The notes beneath the pieces were generated by a model. That model was not told the DNA's origin. It ran no database searches and worked only from the letters and a program-made list of their open reading frames with translations. A stretch of DNA of 64,000 nucleotides from assembly GCF_032678705.1 (NCBI RefSeq), contig NZ_JAVTSS010000001.1:1798001-1862000 (forward strand). The letters run 5' to 3'. Source of the DNA: Pedobacter frigiditerrae. Lineage in GTDB: Bacteria > Bacteroidota > Bacteroidia > Sphingobacteriales > Sphingobacteriaceae. Each line of letters begins with the position of its first letter. The first letter of the stretch is position 1. This document shows positions 15,511 to 24,799 of the stretch, piece by piece. The position numbers and the translations under genes were made by a program.

Positions 15511-18230
15511 ACTATAAACGAATAATCTCCCGAGCCAATCTCATAAACTGCTCTTCCATTTTCATTCTTAATTAGTTTTAAATCTTTAATATTTTGCTCT
15601 GCAACCACATCACCTTCATTTGCCGGTAAATAAACTAACGCAGTTGTATTTGGCGGAACAGTAATTGTCCAGTTAAACTGTTTTGCAGATTTTTTCCAAC
15701 TGCTTTTAATCAATCCATGAACAGATTGATAAGATGCATTTACATGATCTAATCCAGCAATCATTTCAGGTTTCATCACTATCTTTTTAAATCCTGGTGA
15801 AGCCGCTTTTATTCCTGCCAAATTCTCATAGTACCATGTTAACAAATCGCCTAACATCATCACATGATTTTGAGAGTTCATTTTTGGGTCAGAGGTGTTT
15901 CCATTCCATAATTCCCAAATGGTTGTTGCGCCATTCTCAATCATATATCCCCAAGATGGGTAAGTCTTTTTAGTAGCGACTGTATAAGCTAAATCTGGTC
16001 TGCCGTAATCGTTTAAACAACGCATTAACCATTGAATACCTACCAAACCGTTGCTCAAATGTCCTTTGTTGGTTACTTCAATAGTGTAAACAATATTTTT
16101 AAAAACCTTATCCACTTGTTTCTCAGGCACCATTTTAAAATACAGCGGAATGATGTTATCAGTTAGCACATTAGTTCCATAATAGCCTTTTTCGTTATAA
16201 TATTTTTGATTAAAAGCCTCCTTGATTTTTTGACCAAGCACTTCAAATGTTGCCACATCGCTTTCATTACCCGAAACTTTGGCAAACTGAATCATCAATT
16301 GCATAAAATGATAATAGTAAGCAGTTGAAATTAATTCTGAGGGATATTTTTTATCTGCACTTTTACCTCTTCCAGCCTCAATGGTTACAGGTGGCATACA
16401 CCAATCGCCATAGCTATCTTTGGTTAAGATATAATCTTTCATATATCTCTCCTTCATGTAGCTTAACCATTTTTTCATGGCAGGATAATTATCTTTAACA
16501 GCATTTACATCTCCAGTTTGATTGTAAACCATTTCGGTGATGAGCAAAATTGTTCCTGGCCAAGTCATATTATCGCTGTAATAACGCCAAAAAGCAGGTG
16601 CAACATCAGGAATAGCGCCATCTTCTTTTTGAGAATTTCTGATGTCTTGCAACCATTTGGTGTAAAATCTGCCATTGTCAAACACAAAACTCTCGCCAAA
16701 TGCAACTGCTCCTCTATCACCCAACCAAGGTTGGCGCTCATTTCTTTGCGGACAATCTATCGGGATACCTTTGTAGTTACCAGCAATTCCCCACCAAGCA
16801 TTTTTAAAAATCTGATTGGTCAAAGCATCCGATGTTTCAAATGTTCCAACTGTTTTGATGTTATCATAAATCATCTTGCCAGTAAAATCGGCTAATGCTG
16901 GTTGATAAGTATAACCGGTTAATTCTACATATCTAAATCCACGATAAACAAATGTTGGCTCCCAAGTTTCTTGTTCAGTGCCTTTAATTGTATATAAATC
17001 GGTGTTTTTCGCATTGCGAAGATTGGCTGTAAAAAGTTCCCCATTGTCTTGCAATGATTCTGCGAAACGAAGTTTAATTTGTTTTCCTTTTGAACCTTTT
17101 ACTTTGATTTGCAACCAACCCACCATATTCTGACCCATATCGAGAATAAACCTTCCACCTGATAATTTCTTTATAGAAACAGGCTTTAAGGTATTCATTA
17201 CCTTGATATTCTCATTCATTTGAGCTTCGATAGTTCCAGTAGGCTCTTGTACAAATTCTGCTTTTAACCATTTACTATCGTCAAAACCAACATTGTTCCA
17301 TCCAGCAAATTCTTTGGTGGCGTCATATTCTTCACCATCATATTCATTGTTGGTTCTAATTGGTCCATCGGCCGTGCCTTTCCAACTATCATCTGTATCG
17401 ATATTAGTTGTTGTGCCATCCGTATAAACAATATTGATGTTCATTAGCATTTTAGGGAAACCAAATGTTTTGATTTTATAAGGTTTTTCATTTTGGCGCA
17501 TGGCGAAGAAACGACCATTGCCTAATATCGCTCCGATAGCATTTTTGCCACTTTTAAGGTGTTCAGTTACATCGTAAGTATTGTACTTCACATTCTTAGT
17601 ATAATCTGTTGGTGTTGGTGTTAAAACGTCATTACCTACCTTTTTACCATTGATATAAAGCTCATACAAACCTAAACCAACAATAGATGCAGTTGCATAT
17701 TTAACTTGTTTAGCACTTTGAAATTCCTTTCTATAATATCTTGCCGACAATCGTGAATCAGTTTTCATATTATCCCAAGGAAAAGCCCTATCAAATCCAA
17801 TCCATCCTTTTGGCCAATCTTTATAATAAAGCAAACCCATTGTAAACGAATTATTTGCCGACCATTCGCTTTGTCCATTGTTTGTCCATACTTTAACTTT
17901 CCAATAACAGCGCATTCTGCTTTTTAACTCTGCTCCTTTATAAGCGACTAGTATTGATTCTTGTTCATTTACTTTACCCGAATCCCATAAATCACCTTCG
18001 TTGGCATTTAATTTCTCAGCAGATGACGCAACCAAAATCTGATAAGCAGTTTGCATAACATTACGTTCCGTTGAAACAATGTTCCAACCAAACCTTGGCT
18101 TAACCACATCAATACCCATCGGGTTGACCAACATTTCGACATTGGTATTTTGCAAACTCACCTGTGGTGCCATCTTTTGAAACGGCAACAGGAGAATGCT
18201 AAACAGTACGATATATATTTTTAGGTTCAT
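15492..18230 (-). CDS. alpha-L-rhamnosidase, GH78 (complete)
   Basis: A 912-residue secreted enzyme with full GH78 architecture. After the signal peptide come an Fn3-like module (residues about 25-130, with NPMGIDVVKPRFGW), the Bac_rhamnosid_N jelly-roll (about 170-330), a concanavalin-like domain ending in FVYRGFRYVELTGY (about 350-440), the (alpha/alpha)6 catalytic barrel (about 460-800) and a C-terminal beta-sandwich. The hallmark DCPQRNERQPWLGD is at 492-505, and the second acidic motif GATTIWELWNG is at 767-777 (Glu773). It hydrolyses terminal alpha-L-rhamnose, here expected from rhamnogalacturonan side chains or unsaturated oligosaccharides. It has the same domain order as the truncated gene at 1-1418, suggesting different linkage specificities within one locus. 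Confidence 0.93.
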   Translation of the reverse strand: MNLKIYIVLFSILLLPFQKMAPQVSLQNTNVEMLVNPMGIDVVKPRFGWNIVSTERNVMQTAYQILVASSAEKLNANEGDLWDSGKVNEQESILVAYKGAELKSRMRCYWKVKVWTNNGQSEWSANNSFTMGLLYYKDWPKGWIGFDRAFPWDNMKTDSRLSARYYRKEFQSAKQVKYATASIVGLGLYELYINGKKVGNDVLTPTPTDYTKNVKYNTYDVTEHLKSGKNAIGAILGNGRFFAMRQNEKPYKIKTFGFPKMLMNINIVYTDGTTTNIDTDDSWKGTADGPIRTNNEYDGEEYDATKEFAGWNNVGFDDSKWLKAEFVQEPTGTIEAQMNENIKVMNTLKPVSIKKLSGGRFILDMGQNMVGWLQIKVKGSKGKQIKLRFAESLQDNGELFTANLRNAKNTDLYTIKGTEQETWEPTFVYRGFRYVELTGYTYQPALADFTGKMIYDNIKTVGTFETSDALTNQIFKNAWWGIAGNYKGIPIDCPQRNERQPWLGDRGAVAFGESFVFDNGRFYTKWLQDIRNSQKEDGAIPDVAPAFWRYYSDNMTWPGTILLITEMVYNQTGDVNAVKDNYPAMKKWLSYMKERYMKDYILTKDSYGDWCMPPVTIEAGRGKSADKKYPSELISTAYYYHFMQLMIQFAKVSGNESDVATFEVLGQKIKEAFNQKYYNEKGYYGTNVLTDNIIPLYFKMVPEKQVDKVFKNIVYTIEVTNKGHLSNGLVGIQWLMRCLNDYGRPDLAYTVATKKTYPSWGYMIENGATTIWELWNGNTSDPKMNSQNHVMMLGDLLTWYYENLAGIKAASPGFKKIVMKPEMIAGLDHVNASYQSVHGLIKSSWKKSAKQFNWTITVPPNTTALVYLPANEGDVVAEQNIKDLKLIKNENGRAVYEIGSGDYSFIVKKKAP

Positions 18231-18381
18231 TTTTTAATTGTTGTAATGTTTTAAGGTTGAAAGGTTGTAATGTTTCTAAAGCAACTAAAACTTTGCAGCA
18301 TTCAAGCACTATTTCTTTGCGTTCTTATAGTTTCTTTGCGGTTATTATCCCAACGCTTTCCACCTCGCTACCTTTCCCACA

Positions 18382-18410
18382 AGCAGATTGCTTCGTGCCT
18401 CGCAATGACG
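18382..18410. repeat. partial CGTCATTGCGAG family repeat (right end)
   Basis: AGCAGATTGCTTCGTGCC followed by TCGCAATGACG. Only the right end is kept, 3 bp before the GH2 stop codon region. Confidence 0.65.
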
Positions 18411-18413
18411 CAC

Positions 18414-21173
18414 TTAGTTCCCGCTAAAATCAAAATACAAAGTCATATCCAATGCCCTTGCTGGTTCTTTCTCAAAATCATAAAATACGTGTTTCATTCC
18501 CATCGGACCAGTTGTTTCAGGTTTTTGGGTTTTCGTTCCAATAGCTGATATTCCGTTTAAAAATGAAATATCCCCATTAGGGAAAGTTGGGTTCATATTA
18601 TCCCACTCGGTATCCTTTGATTTTTTTGGTGTAAATAACCTAAAGAAAATATCTTCTTGGTCAGTATAAACTTTAAACGAATTAGACTTTCCAATAAATT
18701 TACACCAATACATATTCGAATAATAACCTTTAAACTCTGGATATAAAAATGGAGGTTCGCCAGTTGCAGAAGTATTATAGCTTTTATTCCAAACCCCAAA
18801 CTGATTTCCTTTCATCCTGTTTTTCCAAACGCGATTAGGACCGTTTCCTTTATATTCAACACCTTTTATCTCAGTTTCTGGATAAGAAAAATTCATTCCC
18901 ACAAATGTGGTGAAGTAAGCTAATGGAAAATATTTAACCTGCATTTTAACGATTCCAGAAGGATAAATTGTCCACTCCAGTGTATTAAAGTTCTCCTTAC
19001 GTTCAAAAGTTGATGAAATGACTACAGTATCTCCAATTATTTTATGAGTGAAGTTTTTGAAGTTATTTACCCCTTCTTGTAAAATCGGCCCATTTGTAAA
19101 TGGAACTTCGCCATTTGCATTTTTAACTTTTTGCAATAAACCGGTGGTTTTATCGAAAACCACATCAATTCCATTTGCCGAAACGGCATAAGTTGATGTA
19201 TTATTTACAACGTTAACTTTTGATTTTCCCGTTTTAACTACCAATTTATTTATCTCTTCTTTAGGTAACGTGATTGGGAAACTCCAAGTAAAAATGGTTT
19301 CACCACTGGGCGATTTAGCTGTAACATATAAAACCTCAAAATTTCTCCAACTTTTTGGAAGATTAATTTTTAAAATACCTTTTTCTAATGGTTTTATAGT
19401 AGGTGCTTCAATTGCGCCTTCAGTCTCTATCCTATCTGTAGAATTAAAACTTGATAGCTTATAACTAAATGTACACTGATTTAAATTTGTGAATGCATAT
19501 CGGTTTTCCACATTAAATGAACCATCAAAACCTCCTGTCATTTCTCTATGCTCAAAATAGATTGGGCTCCAAACTTCTTTTATCGTGTAAAAACTTCCTT
19601 CTTTTTCGTGGTAAGGCCCAACAATTCCATCTGGTCCGTGATTTCCATCTGTATCGATGAAACCATTTTTATCCACTCTCACTACACCTTGGTCTGCAAA
19701 ATCCCATAGAAAACCACCAGCAGATAATGGATTGTTCCACATTGCCTTCCAGTAATCTTCTAAACCTGCACCGTGACCGCCATCCCACATTCCATGTAAA
19801 AACTCAGTTGGCATTAAAATATTGTGTCCGTAATCGTAATTTCCAATTCCGTAATTGTAATCACGATAATGAGTAGTTTCAAAGCCATTAAAAACTTCCC
19901 AAGGATGAATTAATGGGCGTTTCTGAATATCTTGTTCATCAAATAAATGGTCTAATTCCCTATTATGACCACCTTCATTTCCATTTGCCCAAAATACAAT
20001 TGACGGATGATTTTCATCGTTTTCCATCATTTCTCCTAATAATTTTGTCCCAGTTTTTGTATCGTAGTTGCCGTGCCAGCCTGCTAATTCGTCCATTACA
20101 AATAAACCAAGTGAGTCACAAACATCTAAAAAGTGGCCATCTGGAGGATAATGAGCCATCCGAACAGCATTCATATTCATTTCCTTCATCAACTTCACAT
20201 CAGCAATGCTGATAGATTTACTCGTAGTTCTGCCAGATGATGGATAAAATGAATGACGATTTACACCTTTAAACTTCATTTTCACTCCATTGATGTAAAC
20301 ACCATCGCGTTCTTTTACTTCAACCGTTCTAAAGCCAATTTTTTTAGAAATGGTATGGACGATTTGATTTCCTTTATACAAAGTAAATTTTGCCGTGTAT
20401 AAATTCGGGAACTCCGTTGACCATAATTGAGGGTTCACAAAATCGCGTTGAATTCTGATTTGATTTTCAATTTCAGCATCAATAACTTCTCCGTATGCTG
20501 CTCCAAGATTATCATATAGTTGAATTGAAACTTTGTCAGCTCCTTTTGTGGCATATATATTTGCTTCGAAAAAGCCATCTGTTTTTGCATTTAGCTGAAC
20601 TCTTTGGATATGGGCTTTTGGCAATGCTTCTAAATAAACAGGTCTAAAAATACCGCCGAAAATCCAAAAATCAGCTTTGCGCTCTGCATTGTTAACCGAT
20701 TGATTGGAAGAGTGTTTAGATACTTTTACTTCAAGCAAATTATCTCCTGTTTTTAAAAGTTTAGAGATATCATACTTAAAAACATAAAACGAACCTTGAT
20801 GAATAGCTCCTGCAGATTTACCATTAATCTTAACCTCGGTATCTGTCATCGAACCCTCAAAAACAATATTGATTTGTTTGCCTTTCCATCCGGTAGGAAC
20901 AGCAAATTTGTATTTGTATAGACCTTGCTCTTTTCCCCTTAACGTATCTTTATCGAAACCATAATTATATTTACCAAAACCCTGTAATTCCCAATTTGAA
21001 GGCACAGGAATGGTTGTCCATTTACCAGAATTTGCACCTGCTGTACAGAAAAAATCCCAGTTAACGGTTTTGTCATTACCAGTTCCAGATAACATTAATC
21101 GTTCTGTTTCCTGTGCATTTGCAACGAAAATCATTGATATTAAACACAAGAAAATGATGAATCTGCTTTTCAT
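18414..21173 (-). CDS. glycoside hydrolase family 2 (beta-galactosidase-like)
   Basis: A 919-residue secreted enzyme with a signal peptide ending at VANAQ (residue 21). Sugar-binding jelly-roll domain at about 45-190 (IPVPSNWELQGFG, WIFGGIFRPVYLE), immunoglobulin-like domain about 190-290, TIM barrel about 290-580. The GH2 acid/base motif is NGNEGGHN (Glu400), and PTEFLHGMWDGG (Glu457) is the probable nucleophile. A C-terminal beta-galactosidase small-chain-like region completes the protein. It likely removes beta-linked galactose or another hexose/uronate from pectic side chains. The ATG overlaps the stop codon of the upstream esterase gene by one base (TAATG), so the two are translationally coupled. 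Confidence 0.92.
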   Translation of the reverse strand: MKSRFIIFLCLISMIFVANAQETERLMLSGTGNDKTVNWDFFCTAGANSGKWTTIPVPSNWELQGFGKYNYGFDKDTLRGKEQGLYKYKFAVPTGWKGKQINIVFEGSMTDTEVKINGKSAGAIHQGSFYVFKYDISKLLKTGDNLLEVKVSKHSSNQSVNNAERKADFWIFGGIFRPVYLEALPKAHIQRVQLNAKTDGFFEANIYATKGADKVSIQLYDNLGAAYGEVIDAEIENQIRIQRDFVNPQLWSTEFPNLYTAKFTLYKGNQIVHTISKKIGFRTVEVKERDGVYINGVKMKFKGVNRHSFYPSSGRTTSKSISIADVKLMKEMNMNAVRMAHYPPDGHFLDVCDSLGLFVMDELAGWHGNYDTKTGTKLLGEMMENDENHPSIVFWANGNEGGHNRELDHLFDEQDIQKRPLIHPWEVFNGFETTHYRDYNYGIGNYDYGHNILMPTEFLHGMWDGGHGAGLEDYWKAMWNNPLSAGGFLWDFADQGVVRVDKNGFIDTDGNHGPDGIVGPYHEKEGSFYTIKEVWSPIYFEHREMTGGFDGSFNVENRYAFTNLNQCTFSYKLSSFNSTDRIETEGAIEAPTIKPLEKGILKINLPKSWRNFEVLYVTAKSPSGETIFTWSFPITLPKEEINKLVVKTGKSKVNVVNNTSTYAVSANGIDVVFDKTTGLLQKVKNANGEVPFTNGPILQEGVNNFKNFTHKIIGDTVVISSTFERKENFNTLEWTIYPSGIVKMQVKYFPLAYFTTFVGMNFSYPETEIKGVEYKGNGPNRVWKNRMKGNQFGVWNKSYNTSATGEPPFLYPEFKGYYSNMYWCKFIGKSNSFKVYTDQEDIFFRLFTPKKSKDTEWDNMNPTFPNGDISFLNGISAIGTKTQKPETTGPMGMKHVFYDFEKEPARALDMTLYFDFSGN

Positions 21174-22606
21174 TAATTGGTTTTAAATTGATTGGTTAAT
21201 GGATTATTTGTTCTAAAAGGTAATGCAGGTAAACCGTTACTATAAAAATTACCTGATGGATTTTCTGTCCAGTTATACCTAACTGCTATTGGTTTCTTAA
21301 CATTAGATGAGCTTAACCATATCTGGGTTGCACTGTTTTCCATTGGAAATCCATCAGCAGGATAAAATTTACCGTCCATTCCAGCAACTTCAAATCCACT
21401 ATATACTCGTTTATGATTATCTGATTTCACAGTCAAATTTATTTGGTCGAATGTTAGAGTTGCAATATCATTTTTAAAACTAACGGATTTATAAATCGGA
21501 CCAGAATAATCAATCTTTTGATTGTATGTTTTTGCCAAAGCCCAAAGCGATAACCTTCTTCCAACCTCCCATTTATAAGTTGGGTGCAAATCTCCTCCAT
21601 TATCATTTAAATCAGAAGTTGATATCATTCCAGTATTCGGCAAACGTAAAAGTTGTGTTTGCGCTTCCCAAAAATTTGGTTCTGTATCAGCAGTAAGTAT
21701 AACCTTATCACTTTTTTGCTTGCTATAATCGAATGGCGCAATTTGCACATAGTAAAATGGCATATTTTCATCTTTCCAAGCTTTTCTCCAACTCGTTATT
21801 AAAGCCTTCATTTTATACGAATAGGATATAGTTTCATTCAAAAAGCAGTTCGTTTCGCCTTGGTACCATAAAACTCCTCTCAAAGCGAATTTGGTTAAAG
21901 GCTCAACCATTGGTATATAAAACTTACCTGGGTCGTTGCCAACCTTCTGTTCTTTAAAAAATGGTTCATTAGCGAAGGCTTCATTAGAAATCCAAGGTTC
22001 AATAGCACTTCCTGGCACAGCCGATGAAATTACACCGATAGGAATACCTAATTTTTCTTGTAATTCTTTAGCGAAAAAATAGCCTACGGCAGAAAAATTT
22101 CGCAAGGCTGAATCTTCCGCCAATGCCCAACTTTTATGAACTGAATCTGGCTTAATTAAAGCTTTTCTATTCACCAAGAATATTCTGATTTGAGTGTTTT
22201 TTGCCTTTACCACCGCATCTGATGGAAAACCTAGCTTTTCATTTTTCGGTTTCGGGATTTTGGCCAATTTCCGCATCGCGTACTCCATATTAGATTGACC
22301 AGAGCATAACCAAACTTCGCCAACTAGAATATTTGTCAATTCAATTTTATTACTACCAGATATAGTCATTTTTTGTGGCGTAGCTGATGTTTTCAATGGA
22401 GATAAAACAACAATCCAATTTCCTTTATCATCTGTAACCGTAGTTTTTGTTTGTCCGGCAAAACTTACTGTTACTTTTTCTCCAACAGCTCCAAATCCCC
22501 AAATATTGATGGGTTTATCTCGTTGCAAAACCATATCATTTCCTAAAATTTGAGGTAATAATATTTTCGCATTGGCGGAGAACGAGAATAAAGTAATTAA
22601 CAACAT
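21173..22606 (-). CDS. sialate O-acetylesterase-type (SASA) SGNH carbohydrate esterase
   Basis: About 477 residues from the ATG at 22606. SGNH-hydrolase motifs are visible: CSGQSNMEY with the nucleophile Ser, GVLWYQGETN, and the Asp-His pair in GGDLHPTYKWEVGRR. Family members remove O-acetyl groups from carbohydrates; here acetylated pectin is the logical target. The start is uncertain. MLLITLFSFSANA is a short hydrophobic core without a basic n-region. The open frame runs upstream through one partial and one full repeat element to 22831, where the residues are repeat-derived. A TTG inside the repeat would give MRGGTTKQSALWAG plus the core, which looks like a better signal peptide. The 3' end overlaps the GH2 start by one base. 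Confidence 0.83.
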   Translation of the reverse strand: MLLITLFSFSANAKILLPQILGNDMVLQRDKPINIWGFGAVGEKVTVSFAGQTKTTVTDDKGNWIVVLSPLKTSATPQKMTISGSNKIELTNILVGEVWLCSGQSNMEYAMRKLAKIPKPKNEKLGFPSDAVVKAKNTQIRIFLVNRKALIKPDSVHKSWALAEDSALRNFSAVGYFFAKELQEKLGIPIGVISSAVPGSAIEPWISNEAFANEPFFKEQKVGNDPGKFYIPMVEPLTKFALRGVLWYQGETNCFLNETISYSYKMKALITSWRKAWKDENMPFYYVQIAPFDYSKQKSDKVILTADTEPNFWEAQTQLLRLPNTGMISTSDLNDNGGDLHPTYKWEVGRRLSLWALAKTYNQKIDYSGPIYKSVSFKNDIATLTFDQINLTVKSDNHKRVYSGFEVAGMDGKFYPADGFPMENSATQIWLSSSNVKKPIAVRYNWTENPSGNFYSNGLPALPFRTNNPLTNQFKTN

Positions 22607-22620
22607 AAGTCCAGCCCACA

Positions 22621-22656
22621 AAGCAGATTGCTTCGTCGTTCCTCCTCGCAATGACG
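22621..22656. repeat. partial CGTCATTGCGAG family repeat (right half)
   Basis: AAGCAGATTGCTTCGTCGTT followed by CCTCCTCGCAATGACG. It ends only 15 bp from the preferred start of the SASA esterase. On the minus strand it contains AGGAGG, which could act as a ribosome-binding site for a start inside or just after the repeat. Confidence 0.7.
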
Positions 22657-22686
22657 AAAACTTCTGTGAGATTGCTTCATCCAGTG

Positions 22687-22808
22687 CGTCATTGCGAGGC
22701 TTTTTTTCAAAGCCGAAGCAATCTGCTGGTGTGTTGGGTTTCTGTGATTTCCCATCGCTCATAGCAGATTGCTTCGCTTCGATGAAAAATCGAAAACTCG
22801 CAATGACG
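22687..22808. repeat. CGTCATTGCGAG family repeat, full copy
   Basis: Full element with outer ends CGTCATTGCGAGGC and CTCGCAATGACG and inner arms GAAGCAATCTGCTGGTG and AGCAGATTGCTTCG. A second nested stem (TTCGAT-GAAAA-ATCGAA) occupies the right arm. Confidence 0.85.
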
Positions 22809-22824
22809 CACTTTTTTAGATTCA

Positions 22825-24654
22825 CTACCATTTCCCCGTTTTTAAATATTTAATAGCATAAGCTGCTTCATTCTTTTCGCTCTCGCCAGCTTTTGGCAAA
22901 TCATAAGTTTGGTCGGCAGGTGTATCAACATCAGGAAAACGACGAACCTCTCCTGTTCTAAATACAATTCTTGAAACTTCAGCTACGGGTTGAAAAGCCA
23001 AACTCGTTAACACGTCTTTTCCATTTACTGTAATGGTGTAAAATCTGGTAAAAGCATCAAGCTTGATTTTAATATCATAACTTTCTCCAGCTTTGTATGT
23101 CATAAAGTTTTTGTAACGAGCGCCAGCTTTTGCACTTAAAGTTCCAGTAGAATCAAATGTTAAACGAACAGCGGCCATTCCTTTTGCATCTTGCAATTCA
23201 ATTTCCATTTGTCCGAAACTATCTTGTTTGGGTGTTATTGAAAATTGAGTAACAACCTTTGAAGCAGCAGGAAAAACTCTTTCCGCTTTTGCGTAATCAA
23301 ATGGGTCTTTATCTTTTAGAACCAATGTTTTGTTTTCTACTTTTACTGGTGCCCAAAGCGGACTGTAAATATTCCACAATTCCAATTCCTTTCCTGCCAG
23401 AAGTTTTGAAAAATCATCATCAACTTGTTGCTTAACAATTTCTGAAACTGGCAATGGAATTGACGAAACCCAAATATCTTCCTTGTTCATGCTATAAGTA
23501 ACCCATAATTTACCATCTGCAGGCTTACCATTTCCTTCAATAATTCCACGTACATATTGTGGACCGTAAGATTTGTAGTTACCACCGTAACGCATAGGCG
23601 ATACTTCACCATTAACCAATAATAGATTAGTATACTCCAGTCCGTTTTTACTAGTAGAAATTGCCAATGGCCATCTGTATTCTGAGGGATTGTAGACCGT
23701 TGCAAAGTTTCCATCAGCTGTTCTTTGCCCCCAAAATTTTGCATTACTATTTACAAAGCCAGGTGCTCTACTTGCATTTTCCGGCCAAGTTTTACCATTG
23801 TCTGTACTAATTGCCGTTAATGCATTTTTCCATAAACCAACTACTCTGCCATCATTTAAATGATAATAATTGAAGGCTTTATATTGCTTTTGTAAAGTAA
23901 TTAATGGGTCTTTTCTATCGGCTTCTTCATTCCACTGCTGTGTCATTAATTGATTAGTCAGCAATTCGTTACAAGCTTCAACAAAAGCTTTATTTTTGCT
24001 TTTGGTGTATAATGGATATAATGTGTTTTTCTCCGACCAATTTGGATTATAATGTATAAAATAGATAGGTCCGTATTTGCCATCTGACTGAATTTCTCTT
24101 ACAGCTCTACCAATTCCATTGCCATCATTTGGGTCGTCTTTTGCATCAAAGCTGATGGCATAAAAACCTAAAACCAGAAACACGTTTTTTGTAGAAACAT
24201 AAAATCCCATTCTTTGGTGCATAACGGCATCTAAATCTTTTGCTACATCATCTCTTCCAGCTTTTTTAGTTCCATCTGTAATTCGGTAAATAGGAAAAAT
24301 CACTTCTGGTTTTGTCCAAGTATAACCATCAGCACTGCTTTGTAATAAAGTTTGTCCTGGCGGGATACTTTCTCCAACTTTATCACTCAAATATTCTACA
24401 TAAAATTTATTGTTCCAATAAGCTAACATCGGAGCGTGGTTGTAAGTCCAACCAAAGTTTTCTGCCAATTCTGGATGCTCACGATTTGCTCTAAAAGTTT
24501 GAATGCTATGTACGCCAACCACAGGTGTAAGCTGCCCATGATGATAATCTGCATTAACCAAGGTTTTGCCAGTATAACGTATAGTATCTTGCGCCTGCGA
24601 ACTTTGTATCGCAAAAACGAAGAATAAGATGATATATATTTTATTCAATTTCAT
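22825..24654 (-). CDS. secreted beta-propeller protein with C-terminal jelly-roll, unassigned glycosidase candidate
   Basis: A 609-residue protein with a signal peptide ending near QSSQAQ. Residues about 25-420 have repeated aromatic/Asp-box-like turns (SSADGYTWTKP, STDNGKTWPEN, STSKNGLEYTN), consistent with a sialidase-superfamily beta-propeller. The early patterns HHGQLTPVVGVHS and HAPMLAYWNNKFYVEY look conserved and active-site-like. Residues about 430-590 resemble a concanavalin-type jelly roll (FSITPKQDSFGQMEIELQD, VRLTFDSTG). I do not recognise a CAZy family with certainty. Location between a GH43-like lipoprotein and a SASA esterase makes a pectin-side-chain hydrolase likely, but this is inference. 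Confidence 0.7.
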   Translation of the reverse strand: MKLNKIYIILFFVFAIQSSQAQDTIRYTGKTLVNADYHHGQLTPVVGVHSIQTFRANREHPELAENFGWTYNHAPMLAYWNNKFYVEYLSDKVGESIPPGQTLLQSSADGYTWTKPEVIFPIYRITDGTKKAGRDDVAKDLDAVMHQRMGFYVSTKNVFLVLGFYAISFDAKDDPNDGNGIGRAVREIQSDGKYGPIYFIHYNPNWSEKNTLYPLYTKSKNKAFVEACNELLTNQLMTQQWNEEADRKDPLITLQKQYKAFNYYHLNDGRVVGLWKNALTAISTDNGKTWPENASRAPGFVNSNAKFWGQRTADGNFATVYNPSEYRWPLAISTSKNGLEYTNLLLVNGEVSPMRYGGNYKSYGPQYVRGIIEGNGKPADGKLWVTYSMNKEDIWVSSIPLPVSEIVKQQVDDDFSKLLAGKELELWNIYSPLWAPVKVENKTLVLKDKDPFDYAKAERVFPAASKVVTQFSITPKQDSFGQMEIELQDAKGMAAVRLTFDSTGTLSAKAGARYKNFMTYKAGESYDIKIKLDAFTRFYTITVNGKDVLTSLAFQPVAEVSRIVFRTGEVRRFPDVDTPADQTYDLPKAGESEKNEAAYAIKYLKTGKW

Positions 24655-24670
24655 TCTTTTTTAGTTAAAT

Positions 24671-24794
24671 CGTCATTGCGAGGGTTGGTTCTTCACCACC
24701 CGAAGCAATCTGCTAGTGTGGTGGACTAATTGCATTCTTCACTTTGTTCCCAACGCACTAGCAGATTGCTTCGTCGTACCTCCTCGCAATGACG
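24671..24794. repeat. CGTCATTGCGAG family repeat, full copy
   Basis: Ends CGTCATTGCGAGGG and CTCGCAATGACG. Arms GAAGCAATCTGCTAGTG and CACTAGCAGATTGCTTCG form a near-perfect palindrome. It fills the gap between the propeller gene and the GH43-like gene. Confidence 0.85.
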
Positions 24795-24799
24795 CGTTT

